Assembly: GCA_011032825.1 (NCBI GenBank)
Contig: JAADJZ010000005.1
Location: 2,080,534 to 2,144,533, forward strand
DNA: 64,000 nucleotides
From: Massariosphaeria phaeospora
Lineage: Eukaryota; Ascomycota; Dothideomycetes; Pleosporales
Direction of reading: 5' to 3'
Each line of letters opens with the position of its first letter. Within the stretch, counting starts at the first letter, position 1. The notes beneath the pieces were generated by a model. The model did not search any database and was not told the DNA's origin. It was given only the letters and a program-made list of their open reading frames with translations. Positions 10,817 through 22,785 of the stretch are shown here, piece by piece. Made by a program: the position numbers and the translations under genes.

Positions 10817-12553
10817 ATGGATCCAGAGAGTGTTGCCTTCCAGCCCCGTGAAGACTTCTGGCGCTTCCAAAGCGAAATGCTGCGTGTCCAGCAGAATCAA
10901 GTCGATCTAACCGACCGTGTCGCCCGACTAGAACGGAAACACGACGACGACTCGCGCCTGAAGAACGTATGGGGCACATCTTCCCCGTTCCCCTCCGTCT
11001 TGGGCGGGACCCCTCAGCAAGGTGCGCAGATTGCGCAAATACTACAGACTTCTAGTTGACCTGGTTTAGTTCCTCTGCAGCAGCCCACCGCGGAACACTT
11101 TTCCAACTTTGACGAGCACTCCAGTAACCTCATTGGCAACCTGCAACTTGATGCGGACGAAGAGCCTCGCCGTCTTGGCACCACCTCGCGCGCCAACAGT
11201 GTCCGCTTCGATGAGACCGCCAACCATGGCCATTGGGCGCACGCCTCCCGATCATCTCTAGATCTGATACCCCGCACGGGCAGTGGCATGGGTGGAATCT
11301 CCCTGAGCGAGCGTAGTTATTCACACAAATCCGATGGCCGACAAAGCTCAGCTGGCCACTCGGCGACATCCGGACGGGCCAACAGTCTTACCGGCTTTGG
11401 GCCTCACGCGCTTGTCGAACCCCCTGGTTTGGCACCCGGCCTGTTCATCCTCGGATCCGTCCCTGCCATCATCCGTTGCTGGTTGAGCACCAATTTCAAG
11501 CATGACACGCTTCTGTATGCTGCCGTCTGCAGCGGTTCGTATACCTCTTACCTAGACCTGCGACTCATCAAGCGTCTGGGTTTCGAGGATGAGATTATGA
11601 AATCTGCCGATAACACCCGCAAGCTGAAATTACCAGTCTACCTACCCGAGGCGATTCTAGTATCTATGTCGTCTCGCTCCAATAGCCCAGCTCCACAGCT
11701 CCCCTGCCTGAGCATTGATTTCACTGTTGTAGAGAACCCTGAGCAGGACTCAAAGGCCATTCAGATCTTTCTGGGAAGCGACATGCTGAGGTCTCGCAAT
11801 GCCGACATTCTGCTCTCCTCTAACCAACTCGTGTTATATGATGACGATAGAAACAAATTACAGATTCCCCTGGTACGGCCGGAAGATGACCGTACTTTCA
11901 AGTCGCTGTTCGTCACCAGTGGCTCCATGAATTCTGCGGTCTCGCAAAACGTGGATGAGCAACCAGTGGATGACGGATCAGCTACGGTGGAGCAGCTACC
12001 GATCGGTTCTCAAGTGAACGGCAATGGGCGCACGACGAGTATCGACGACGGCGGGTCGTTGGGTCTCCAAAGTATCGGCCAACGCCCTTTTCTCGGGCTT
12101 TCCACGAAAGGGTTTGAGACCAAGGACGAGCAGGAGCCGAGTCCCTCTAGTGCGGCTCTGCGATCGGGTGCTTCGCCGGCTATTTGGAGTAACTGGCGAC
12201 GTGACACAGATAAATCCGCGTCCATGGACTGGGGTAGCGTGGGCAAACCGCCGAGTTCCACGTACCAGCGACGAGATACCGGCATCAAAGTGCTGAAGCC
12301 TTCGAAACCCGGAAGCCGTGGCGTTTCGGCGTCGGCTTCACAGAGTCCCTCGCCTGCTGCCACTGGCCAGTCGCGCTTCTTCGACGATGGCAAGCGGAGG
12401 ACGAGCACCACGGGAGATGACGGGGGCAGTGCACCGCAGCTCAAGAGAGCCGTCTCTGGAGAGAAGGCAAAGGAGAACGCTAAGCCTCGGTCGGCAAACC
12501 CTGTGGGAGGGGCGTCGGCGTTTGCATGGCTGAACAGTGCCGGGTCTAAGTGA
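10817..12553 (+). CDS. Conserved fungal protein with retropepsin-like fold, catalytic Asp replaced
   Basis: Exons 10817-11021 and 11070-12553 with a 48-nt intron give 562 residues. The N-terminus (REDFWRFQSEMLRVQQNQ, then a short coiled segment) looks conserved. Residues about 205-355 follow the retropepsin layout seen in Ddi1-type proteases: AVCSGSYTSYLD where an active enzyme has D-S/T-G, then a FTVVE strand, then FLGSDMLRSRNADI and LVLYDD matching the LLGLDMLK...LVI part of that fold. Cys222 occupies the catalytic Asp position, so proteolysis is not expected (inference). The C-terminal 200 residues are low complexity, rich in Ser, Gly and Lys, and probably disordered. The role is unknown; a scaffold or binding role is possible. 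Confidence 0.75.
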
Positions 12554-13290
12554 GGCCGTCGTCGTCGGGCCTGGCACCCATGGTTTTATTTGGTGCCTGC
12601 CTGGTTGGTGTTGCATTGCACGGGTTGGGAGTAGGCAAATGTGTGAAGCCAGACTTGGTGGGCTACGGCAGAGACACGCGCAGTCTCATAATGCAAATAG
12701 GGATCAGCGAGCAATAATTGACCAATTGAAGCAAGCTTTACTATGCTACTCGCTCGTGCCATGGTAGCGGCGATGGTTGTACTGACTGCCGGGTGTGGCT
12801 AGATCGCTCGCTTGTCGCGCAAGGCTGGGCTGGAAAACACGGCCGTGCGGGAAACTCTGGACGGACGACGTCGACGACAGCTGCAGCCATTCCCTCTGCT
12901 TCTCCCCCACCCGACCCCAGTGCCAGTGCCCGCCCCACGACGCCCCTCCCCCCCAGCCGCCGCAGTGACCCTCCGCCTGAGCGTCTTGCTGCCTCGACGC
13001 GTGCGCAGTCGGCTGTCAGCTCGTGCCGTCACGCGTCTTCACGCAAACCTTCTGCCTGGCCGTGGAGCTCGCCCGGCTCCAACGGTAGGCCCCCCAGCGT
13101 CACGACGGCCTCCACCAAGAAGCGCAGGATCGATCTGTCCGCCAGCCTCCGCGGAGATTCACCAGACCACAGCGGTGCCGCGCATTCACCGCAGGCGGGC
13201 GGCGGGATAAAATCGCCGCGCTCCTCCCCGCCCCTCGCTCCCGCAAGCACTCGCGCCTCTGCCTCCCCGCCGCGCTACCTACCACCACAC

Positions 13291-16200
13291 ATGCACGACG
13301 AAGTCTTCGAAGCAACCCAGGACGCCGGGGCTGTGGCCAAGGAGCTTACGGCCTCTGCGGCTAGCTCCCCCAGCGAGGCGTATGCAAACATGACGCTGGA
13401 CAGCCGCGAGTCGACTGCGACAGCCTCAGACCGCACACGCCCGATGGCACACCCCGAGCAGCCGTCCCGGCCGCCGCCCAGATCGTCGTCCCCTGCAAAG
13501 CGGCTCCATTCCGACATGGACGATGCTGGCAATCCGCCCATGGACCTCGACGCCCAAGGCTCTTCCACCACCCGCCGCGGCAGTGGGCAGTCCAGTCCCC
13601 GGCCGACGAAGCTGCTCCCCACCAGTCTCCGAGCCACTTCAGTCGACATGCCAGATGCTTCCGATTCGAATGGCGGACTAGCTGTTCCAACGGCCGACTT
13701 TCCTAGCCTCGATGAGCAGGTACGACGGGTCATGGCCCTTCACGACCAGCCGCTATCGGACCGCCAGGAGGGCTACGTCGTATCGGAGAAGTGGCTCGCA
13801 CGCGTCTTCGCACGTACGACCGAGAACCGCAACAGCCCAGAGCAGTTCGACAAGTCGGCGACCGAGGGCGAGATTGGTCCTGTAGACAACTCTGATCTTG
13901 TCGACCGTGGTGAGTTTTCTTTGACGGACACATCCCCGCGTGCTAGTGTTGACTCGTTATTAGCCACAACCAATGAGGAGTTATCCGACCAGAACGGCGA
14001 CGACTTCATAGCTCTGCGGCCAGGTCTAGTCATCAACCAAGATTTCGAGGTTTTGCCCGCCGAAGCCTGGGAGCTGATTATTAGCTGGTACGGTGTGAAA
14101 CAAGACAGCCCCGCCATACGGCGATACGTTCACAATACCGCTCTGGATTCCACTTCTGAGAACCTCATCTACGAAACATATCCTCCCATCTTTACCATTC
14201 GTAGAGTCAATGAGACAGGCACCATGGGCAAAAGGGCATTCGAGGCCCCCAGGCGGAGCCCCAGGCTGGTCGCAAGCCGCGCTGACAGCTACATGGGATT
14301 CCTCAAAGCCGCCAAAGTGGCCGCGGGTATCGATTTAGAAACAAAGGTCCGCGTGTGGAGAGTTCTAAACGTGGCCACGACCACCGATGTCGCGCCCAAG
14401 CAGGCCTCCGGGATGCTTACACCTGATTCTTCCCCTCGAAATAACTCGCCAGACACTACAACAACCATTCAGCGACCTAATTTGTTCATGGATCCTACCA
14501 CTTTCAAGAATCTTGCCGAAGGTACTGAGCGCGAGCAAGTCACTGGCAAGGACGAGACTGCCAATGAGAAGTACAACGGCCACATGAACCTGGCTACGGC
14601 GGGTCTCGCAGACGATCAGATTCTAATTCTCGAAGAGCAAAACAAGAAGGGAGAATATATTGTGGGAGCTGCCAGGGCCGATAAGAGCGACAGTCTGCGA
14701 CCAAACAACACAACCGCCTCAAAAGCTACCAAAGGGTCACAGAACAGCGGACGGAGCACTCCAGTCTCGACAGGGCCGATGACGCGAGGCCGGACGCGCA
14801 ACGGCCGTACACGAGGCATGGTTGGTTTGACCAACCTTGGCAACACCTGCTACATGAACTCGGCTCTCCAGTGTATCCGTAGCGTCCAGGAGCTTTCAAT
14901 ATATTTCCTGGAGGGAAAATACAAGGCGGAGATAAATGCAGACAACCCCCTAGGACACGGCGGAACTATTGCGAAAACGTACGCCAGCTTGCTTGCATCC
15001 ATATACAGCGAAGACTCCATCTCCGCTTTTGCGCCGAAGGTTTTCAAGACGGCTCTGGGTCGGGCGCAACCGCTATTCTCGGGCTATGGACAGCAGGATT
15101 CACAAGAGTTTCTCAGCTTTTTGGTCGATGCGCTACACGAGGATCTCAACCGGATTATCAAGAAACCCTACACTGAGAACCCAGAATCCGACGACAAGAT
15201 TGTTCACGATCCTGCCGCCATCAAGGAATTAGGGGAAAAGTATCGACAAATTCACCACTCTCGTAATGACTCCGTTGCCATGGATCTGTTTAGCGGCTTC
15301 TACAAGAATACCATGGTTTGTCCCGACTGTGAAAAGGTCAGCATCACCTTTGATCCCTACAGCTTAGTCACTCTCCAGCTACCAATCGAGCAAACTTGGC
15401 AACATTTGCTTCGATTCGTTCCTCTCTACGGCCCAATGTACAATCTTGAGGTGGATATTGACAAGAACGCCACCATAAAAAGTCTCAAAGAGTATGTTGG
15501 TAAACGGTTCAGTGTCAAGTGGAATCGCATCATGGCATCCGAGGTCTATAACCACAAGTTTTATCGAGTGCTCGAAGACAGCAAAACGATTGCAGAATGT
15601 AACATTGCCCAACGGGACGACATTTTTCTTTACGAGCTGGACAATGTTCCCACTAATTGGCCACCAAAGAAGAAGAGTCAGAAGTACAGGTCTATGTTGT
15701 TCACCAACGCATCGTCCGAGGAAGATATTCCCGCGTCATCCTCACCACTTGGGGACAAGATCGTGGTGCCGATATTCCACCGTGGCCCTAGCACTGCCTC
15801 ATATAGATCGACACAGTGGTCGCTGCAACTGTGGCCCTCCTATATTGTCGTCACACGGGAGGAAGCCAAAGACTACGACACCATCCTAAGGAAGGTTCTT
15901 GGCAAAGTCGCGCAGATGACTACGCGTCCGATTCTGACCGAGCTGGCCGGTACCTCCTCAGACCAAATCCGAAACGATTCAGATGCGGTTCTGACTACCG
16001 ATGAAGATATATGTCCCGATGGCGATCCGCGAGTTCAGGACCGCTCTGTCGAAGGCGAAGACAACTTGGTAGAAGTCACAATGACCGAGGCCGCCGAGCC
16101 ACCTATGCGTCGCTCGTCAAATCAGGACAGCATTCCTGAAGTTCTGAGACCCGATAGTTTCATTGGTCCCGAGTTCCGGCAACTGTTTGAGATGAAACAC

Positions 16201-17969
16201 ACCCGCGCTGGCAAAGAAATGGTTCCATCAGGGTGGAGCTCGGTCGATCATAACAAGACATATGAAGCCATAACTAAGCGTATTCGGCTACCCCCGTCGC
16301 GTGAATCGTCTGTGCAGTCGTACGAAGAGACGACTAATGCTTCCTCCAGCGAAGAGACGGACGACCTTCCTCAATTCTCAGCTAACGCCCAGGACGACGC
16401 ACTCCGTTTGGCAAATCAGAGCTCCGACGAGGAGATGCAGTCCAATGTGCAGCCCGTTGTCAATCGAGGTGGTCGTTCGAAAAAGAAAAGCAAGAAAGCG
16501 AATAAAATAGCCAAAAAGCACAAGAACAACAAGAACCTGAAAACGTACTCGAAGAAAGGCAAAGATCGCTTCCCTGAGCGCACATCAGAACCTGCTTCAG
16601 AGGACGAGTTGGAGGGCGACGTAAGCCTCATTCGAATGGGTGAAGCCATTATCTTGGATTGGGCTCCTGATGCCTATGACGCTTTATTCGGCGGCAACAG
16701 AGCCCAGGATACGCGTGGCATGGACACTTCAGGTTTTGTCGAAACCATGGAAGACGCAGAGCTCCAGGCTAAAAAGGCCAAGCGGGCTGCTCGGAGGAAG
16801 AATGGCATTACTCTAGAAGAATGTTTCGCCGAGACGTCCAAGAGCGAGGTATTGTCTGAAGATAATGCATGGTACTGCGGTCGCTGCAAGGAGCTTCGAA
16901 GAGCTACCAAGACGCTCGAAATCTGGACTGCCCCGGATATTCTGGTCATACACCTGAAGCGTTTCAGTGCCAATCGTGGCATGCGGGACAAGATTGAAGC
17001 CCTGATCGACTTCCCTATTGAGGGTTTGGATCTCAGCGGCAAGGTCGGTCTCCCGGAGGGCAAGAATCTTCTCTATGATCTATTCGCTGTCGATAACCAT
17101 TACGGTGGACTTGGAGGTGGCCATTACACTGCATACGCACAAAACTTCTTCGACAAGCAGTGGTACGACTACAACGGTATGTTTTCGCATTGGATGGGTC
17201 TCACATCAGTCGCTAATCTCACATAGACTCTTCTGTACACAAGTTAAAAGACCCGAACGCCGTTGTTACGCGCAATGCCTATCTACTCTTTTACCGCCGT
17301 CGCTCGTCCGGCCCTTTAGGCCCCGATTATCTCCAGAAAATCGTCAACGCATCCATGAACACCGACTCTGAGGAGGCTGACGATGACTATGAAAACTCAA
17401 CCTCCAGCAACCCTTCCCGCTCGCCGGCGGGAAACGGCTTGCGCCTCGGCGACTCGTCCCGCAATGGGTCGTCGAGCGGTTTAGGAGCCGAAGCGGGAGC
17501 CGTAGTCCGGCACGCGGGTGGTTCAGCTTCAGCCGAGAACCCAGCGCTGAACGAAGCCGGAGCAGAGGCTCGGGGCGATGAAGCCCTTCCCTCGTATGAG
17601 GAAACCGACGAGGGCTTTGTCGACTACGACCAAGGCAGTTTTACTGCAATCGACATGTACGCGTACCAGCAAAACCCCAGATGGAGCTTCAGCGGCGTGG
17701 GCCAGGGCGGTGACGATGACGAAGTGTTCGAAGAGGCGGCTAGCGACGCACCGAATATGGGTTCCCACGGCGAGGACGACCTCAATAGTCGGCTGTTGGA
17801 GGACTTTGGAGACGAGGTCGGGCTTGGATCGGGTATGAGGGCCGGCATGGGCACACCGCTGGACGAGGTCCCGCCGCTGCTAGGCGGAGAGCAGGGGGAC
17901 GAACAGGTCGCGGATGTTATGCTCGATGACGAGGTGGGCGATGTTGGTGGGCGCATCAAACTCGATTAG
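13291..17969 (+). CDS. Large ubiquitin-specific protease with DUSP domain (Ubp12-like)
   Basis: Exons 13291-17176 and 17227-17969, 50-nt intron, 1542 residues from the first in-frame ATG. A DUSP domain lies at about 148-287 (EKWLARVF ... LRPGLVINQDFEVLPAEAWE). The USP catalytic domain begins with the Cys box GLTNLGNTCYMNSALQCI (Cys520) and QQDSQEFLSFLVDALHEDL, has a CPDC zinc pair, is split by a long charged insert with KKKSKKANK-type basic runs, and ends with the His box GGGHYTAYA (His1278) and WYDYND across the intron. It removes ubiquitin from proteins. The same frame is open upstream to 12730 and is Ser/Pro-rich like a USP N-terminus, but contains no ATG; an upstream start exon is possible. 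The last 200 residues are acidic and probably disordered. Confidence 0.93.
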
Positions 17970-18419
17970 GGTATTATTGCTGGGCGCGAAGGGAGCGCAG
18001 CGGCGCAACGGTGGTGCTAGATGATGGTGATGAGGATGGCGATTGCTGCATATTGGTACCCCTCTATGTCTAATCGAGGTGCGATGGCTGTCCGTCGTGG
18101 ACACCACAGTCTGTCAGTCATGATGATGATATGGATAGGCAATGCTAAAAGGACATGGATATCCGAAGTTTTTCACGGGTATAACAAAAAAGTGTTGTTT
18201 GCTTTCTGACGGTTTGCATGAGGCGAGCTTACTTGTGTGTTGGTGGGTCTCTTTTTTGGGATAGAGGTGGTCGGCATAATGCGCTCACGGGGGGGGGGGG
18301 CTGTTGCCGGTGGTTTGGTGTGCGATGACTGGACTGGACTGGACTGGACTGGGCATGAAGGGGGTACTGCAGCTGCCTAGGACGCGTTTGGGGGGTCAGG
18401 TGGGCTGGTGTCTGTGTCT

Positions 18420-18476
<57 letters not shown>

Positions 18477-19305
18477 CAGCGTCAGTTCCGCATTGATAGC
18501 TAGGGGACAGGTAGGCGGTGTTTTAATGGCATTGCATTGTATGTGGTAGGGAGGTTCTTGGGTCTGCTGGGCTTTGCTTTGCTTTTGTGAAGAGGTGTAA
18601 GGGGATTGGGAAGGGCGTTTGGGTGTGTTCTAAAAGGGTCGTGAATTGAATTTCTACCTTGTAGAGTTTCGTCCGGTTTCGTCCGGGGTCCGAAATTCCA
18701 CTGCGACGAGCGCGTATCTCTCTGTATATACGTGATACTTGGGTTAATCCTGTAGCCCCCATCGAACTTGTTGTTCATCACGTGTGGATGTACATACAGC
18801 AAATTCGAGCTTTGCGAAACCTTTCTCTTTCTCTGTACATACAGCATATGGGCACTCCGCTGTCTTCCGCGTTCCGCACGATATGCATCCGGATAGGGCA
18901 TAGCGCTGGGCGCGGGGTGATCATGTTTAAATGGATTATCTCATCAATTCTCCGGGTTGTTGGAGGGTTAACTTATTGAGGCGAGCTGTGCGTGGGGAGT
19001 AACGTTATGGGTAGGGAGGGTGCGGCAGCTGGTCTGTGCCACGATGTACCGTGTATAAATAAGGCGGGGCGTACGTTCTGTCGTTAGGGAAGTTTGACGT
19101 TTTCAAAGATTTGGAAAAGGGATTGAACGAGCTTGTTGTCGCGACGAGTCTGGGTTGTTTTTCCAGTGTGAACTGCTTTTTTGACGTCCTACTTTCCTCG
19201 ATTGTGTGTTTCTAGGACTGGGAGTTCGGTTTATTCTATCGATCTAAATCATCTCCCTTCTCAACTCAACTCGCATTTCCACAAAACGACCCACGACCAC
19301 CTACC
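17970..19305. other. Intergenic interval with simple repeats
   Basis: Holds a 12-base G run (18289-18300), CTGGA repeats at about 18328-18350 and a long (TG)n tract at about 18423-18472. No convincing gene. The 3' part (from about 19050) is the promoter and leader of the dehydrogenase; GTGTATAAATAAGG at about 19051 could be its TATA element. Confidence 0.55.
18423..18472. repeat. (TG)n dinucleotide microsatellite
   Basis: About 24 TG units, slightly interrupted at the beginning by TCTG. Antisense and sense frames through it are artefacts of the repeat. Confidence 0.95.
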
Positions 19306-20398
19306 ATGGCCGGCACGCTGCTCCTCACCGGCGCGAACTCGACCCTCGCCCTCCCGGCTATCTCCCACATCCTCACCACCTACCCCACCACAACGCTCCT
19401 CCTCGCCGTACGCAACCCGTCCCCCACCGCCGACGCCAACACCGCCAAACTGCACGCGCTGCTCGCTTTGTTCCCCACCGCCCCCGTCTCCGTGCGCGCC
19501 CTCGACCTCGCCTCCCTCGCCAGCGTCCACACCTTCGCCGCCGCCGTCCACGCCGACATCGCCGGCGGCACGCTCCCCCGCCTCGTAGCCATCGTGTGCA
19601 ACGCCATGACATGGAGTCTGCAGTCCGGGCTGCAGCGCAGCGCCGACGGGCTGGAGCGCACGTTTCAGGTCAACCATCTGGCGCACTGGGTGCTGGTCAT
19701 GCGGCTGCTGGGCGATGTGGATCGCGAGCGCGGCCGCGTGGTGTGGCTGGGCAGTAATAGCCATTGGAAGGGGAAAGCGGGGTTTGAAGTGTTTGCGCCG
19801 GGGTTGCCGGAGGAGTTGGAGGAGTTGGTGAGGCCTGGGGAGGATAGGGAGGGGGAGGAGGTGGGTAGGGGGTTTCAGAGGTATGGGAGGAGTAAGTTGG
19901 CGAATGTTATGGGGATGTGGGAGTTGGGGCGGCGGTTGAAGACGGTGAGTTACTTCGGCTGCGCGTCTACCTACGCCCTGAGATGCTATCTCATAAGTCA
20001 TCCATATGCTAATCGCTCTGTCCCTGCAGAACAAAGACCTCGCCCACATCCGCACCCTGGCCCTCGATCCCGGCGGCCTAATGGACAGCCGCGCCTTCTC
20101 GGGCGCAAACGTGCCCGCGCTCTGGCGCGGTATCATCTCCGTGCTAGGTGTGCTGCAGCCGCTGATCAGTCGTGCGAAGCCGGAGATTCGCACGGGCAAG
20201 ATTGCGGGCCGCGATTTGGCGGATTTGGCGCTGGGTGAGCGGTTCGCGGGCGAGGACGGGTATTATGTGAATGGCGTGGCGGATGGCAAGGGCGAGTGTA
20301 GTCCTGAGAGTAGGGATGAGGAGGTGGGGAGGAGGTTGTGGGAGAAGTGTGCGGAGTGGGGTGGGGTGGGGAGGGAGGATACGGTTTTGGAGATTTGA
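19306..20398 (+). CDS. Short-chain dehydrogenase/reductase
   Basis: Exons 19306-19944 and 20030-20398, separated by an 85-nt intron with a GCTAATC branch-like site, encode 335 residues. The Rossmann N-terminus is present (LLLTGANST at 5-13), with the active-site set Ser150 (WLGSNSHW), Tyr193 and Lys197 (YGRSK) and the QVNHLAHW helix. The cofactor loop is unusual: TGANSTLALP lacks the second and third glycines of the standard TGxxxGxG, and the NAG motif reads NAM. SDRs of this layout use NAD(P)H on small ketones, sterols or retinoid-like compounds; the substrate here is unknown. The exon 1 GC content and CCTCGCC-type codon use are high. Confidence 0.88.
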
Positions 20399-20644
20399 GG
20401 GGCGGGGAGAATGGTGGATAGTAGGTGGACTTGTTGTCGTTGTAGTTATCTTTACGTGGTGAGTGTGACGGACGTGTGGGTTGAGCGATTTGTCTATGCT
20501 ATGTCTTATGTTCAATTAGCTTACTTGTCTGCAGATTCTCTAGTATACCATATTTTTCTCCGCGCGAGAGTACAGTTCCTGGTGGTCAAACACACGCAGA
20601 AACACGCTAATACTCAGCAACATCCCAGCTCCAATTCGACCTAT

Positions 20645-21031
20645 TCAGTGCATCACCGCGGTCCTTGCGCTATGTATCCGAAGGCGGTCAGGAACTGTGT
20701 CGTTAAACAGCGTGTGGCCGGTGCCTTCGACCGCGGGGAACATGTATGCGTCGAAGAGCTGCGAGGGTGTGACACCGGCGTGCGCGAGAGTGAGTACGTC
20801 TTGCCGGAGACAGGTACATATGTCGACGAGCATGACGGACGCTCCCAGTAGTGACGTGGTGGAGCCGGACGGGTCGAATTCCGAAGACCGGTTATTGTTT
20901 TGGCTAACCCCCATACTGCTTAAAGTCGTTGTCTTATTTCCCATCGGATCTTGGGTGTCTTCCACAGCTCTCGATGTTAGTAACGCCTCGGATTCGATCC
21001 TAGCTCGTGCAGGGCATACATGAAGCCACAT
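20645..21031 (-). CDS. Hypothetical 128-residue protein (weak)
   Basis: An ATG-started frame (21031 to 20645) whose second half reads like real protein (LFDAYMFPAVEGTGHTLF). It has no domain I recognise, no signal peptide and no intron. The opposite strand is also open, so chance cannot be excluded. Confidence 0.3.
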   Translation of the reverse strand: MWLHVCPARARIESEALLTSRAVEDTQDPMGNKTTTLSSMGVSQNNNRSSEFDPSGSTTSLLGASVMLVDICTCLRQDVLTLAHAGVTPSQLFDAYMFPAVEGTGHTLFNDTVPDRLRIHSARTAVMH

Positions 21032-21527
21032 AGCTTACATGCGGGAACAGTATGGGATGTGCTAGCAAGATCTGTGGGGGGATGAATGCAGGGATTTTAT
21101 GTTTGTGGGTCGGTGAATGGTTGGGAGAAAACTGAGTGTACAGGCCGATGAAAACATGTTGAAAATTGGGAGCTGATGATTATGGAATTGTGGGAGAGAT
21201 TGAGAACTTTCTTTCCATGTTCGAGATGGGACCTCAACAAAGGCGGTGAAAGAGAATCTGGATTGGTAAGTCAAGCGATTACAGATAGTTGTTGTGATGA
21301 TTGTTTACTTCTCTCTTTCACTTCAACCATAAACAAGGGTTCCGTAGAGGTTGAGAAGCCAAACTTGCCGCGGGGAAGCTTCAGGAGGATACTCTGTGAT
21401 TGTGTGAAGATTGAGCTAGAATGCTGGAACTGGCCTATATATACTGGGCTCCGGCAAAGTTGTAAGTTGATTCACCATCACAACTACTTTCCAGACATTC
21501 CAAAGAAAGTTGATATCCAAACTCACC

Positions 21528-22785
21528 ATGGACCACACAGAATCAACAGCGAGACCTGAAGAAGACGACTTCCAGTCTGCACCTGTCGACATAGAGCAGT
21601 ATCTGACGGCTGAGATGATTGAAAGTATGCGTCTCATTGTTTTTTCTCGATGACGTCCCATACTGACTTCGTTTAGAAGTAGCAAGTGCTATCTATCGTC
21701 CGGAACGCCAAGTACGCCTGATGACTACGAAGCCAACTGATACTATAGGCCAGTTTCGCGTGGCGGTGATTGGGACCAGGAATAAAAAGGAAGTAGAGGG
21801 AGACTATGAAGGGAAAGCCATGAATGAGACAGGTGCACACACCACGCAGAAGAGCAATGGAGACCGTTCCGGCGAGGCAGATGACCATGACTTTAGTACA
21901 GGTCTCATCAGATCTCTCGCGGGACAACCGGTTAGGGGCTCTACACGCTTAGAAGCACTCCAGAAACTACTTCACCAGGTGGAAAGAAATTATAGCTTGA
22001 TGGATGAGCTAGATGCCGAAGAGATCAAGAAGGCAAAAAAGGCCGAAAAAGAAGCAAAGAGGAAGAACCCAGCCACCCCAATACGGAAAAGTGCCAGAGT
22101 AGCAAACAAAACAGCAGAGCAACCAAGCGATAAAGTGGCGATGAACATATATGAGCGAAGAGCGAAGGAACGTCGTCGGAGTAGCACAGAACCGAGTCAG
22201 GCTGCAGTTGTCATAGGTCAGGACGATGGGGCTGGACCGGTAGGTGAAAAAGCCCAAGGCGAGGGAGAGAAGGGTGTGGCAGGGCTGGCAGATGAAGGAG
22301 CGCAAGGCGAGGAAGAAGAAGTTGTGGCTGGGCCGGCAGATGAAGAAACTGGGGAGGTTGACTCGTATGCTACTGGCGAATACATGAATGGCGAAGTAGC
22401 TGCAACGGCAAAGTCAGAACAAGAGGGTGTTCGCAAGACGATATTCAGGCAACATACTCCGAACACCGAAAAGAAAGGCACCCAGGCCACGTTGGGTAGA
22501 GGCTCGAACAAGAATGACGCTCAGGCTGTGGAGAAAATGGTTGAATTCGAGCATGATGATCAGCTGGCTATTGGCCCTGGCCCGGAAAATACCCACCACG
22601 AGGTGACCGCATTTGGAAACGCCGGCACAGATAGGGGTATGGAGAGCGAGGCAGCTGGATATAAGAGGAGGTCAGAGGCTGGCGAATCTTCAGAGAAGGA
22701 AGATGAAGAGGCGGAAGAACAACCTCGTCCTAAGCGGTTCAAGCCGAGGACAATGAGCACAGCGAGCGGGAAATATGGGAAGTAG
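21528..22785 (+). CDS. Charged hypothetical protein, probably nuclear
   Basis: Exons 21528-21624 and 21677-22785 joined over a 52-nt GTATGC...TTTAG intron give 401 residues. No enzyme domain is visible. A helical stretch of about 50 residues rich in Lys, Glu and Ala (KKAKKAEKEAKRKN) is followed by basic patches (RKSARVANK, RRAKERRRSS) that resemble nuclear localisation signals. The middle has two imperfect repeats around GPxxEKAQGEGEKGVAGLAD and VVAGPADEE. The C-terminus is acidic then basic (PRPKRFKPR). I do not recognise the family; a chromatin- or RNA-associated disordered protein is possible. Confidence 0.6.

Noticed and set aside
19261..20199. 312-codon minus-strand frame
   Set aside because: Antisense of the short-chain dehydrogenase, running through its intron; low-complexity His/Pro/Leu composition.
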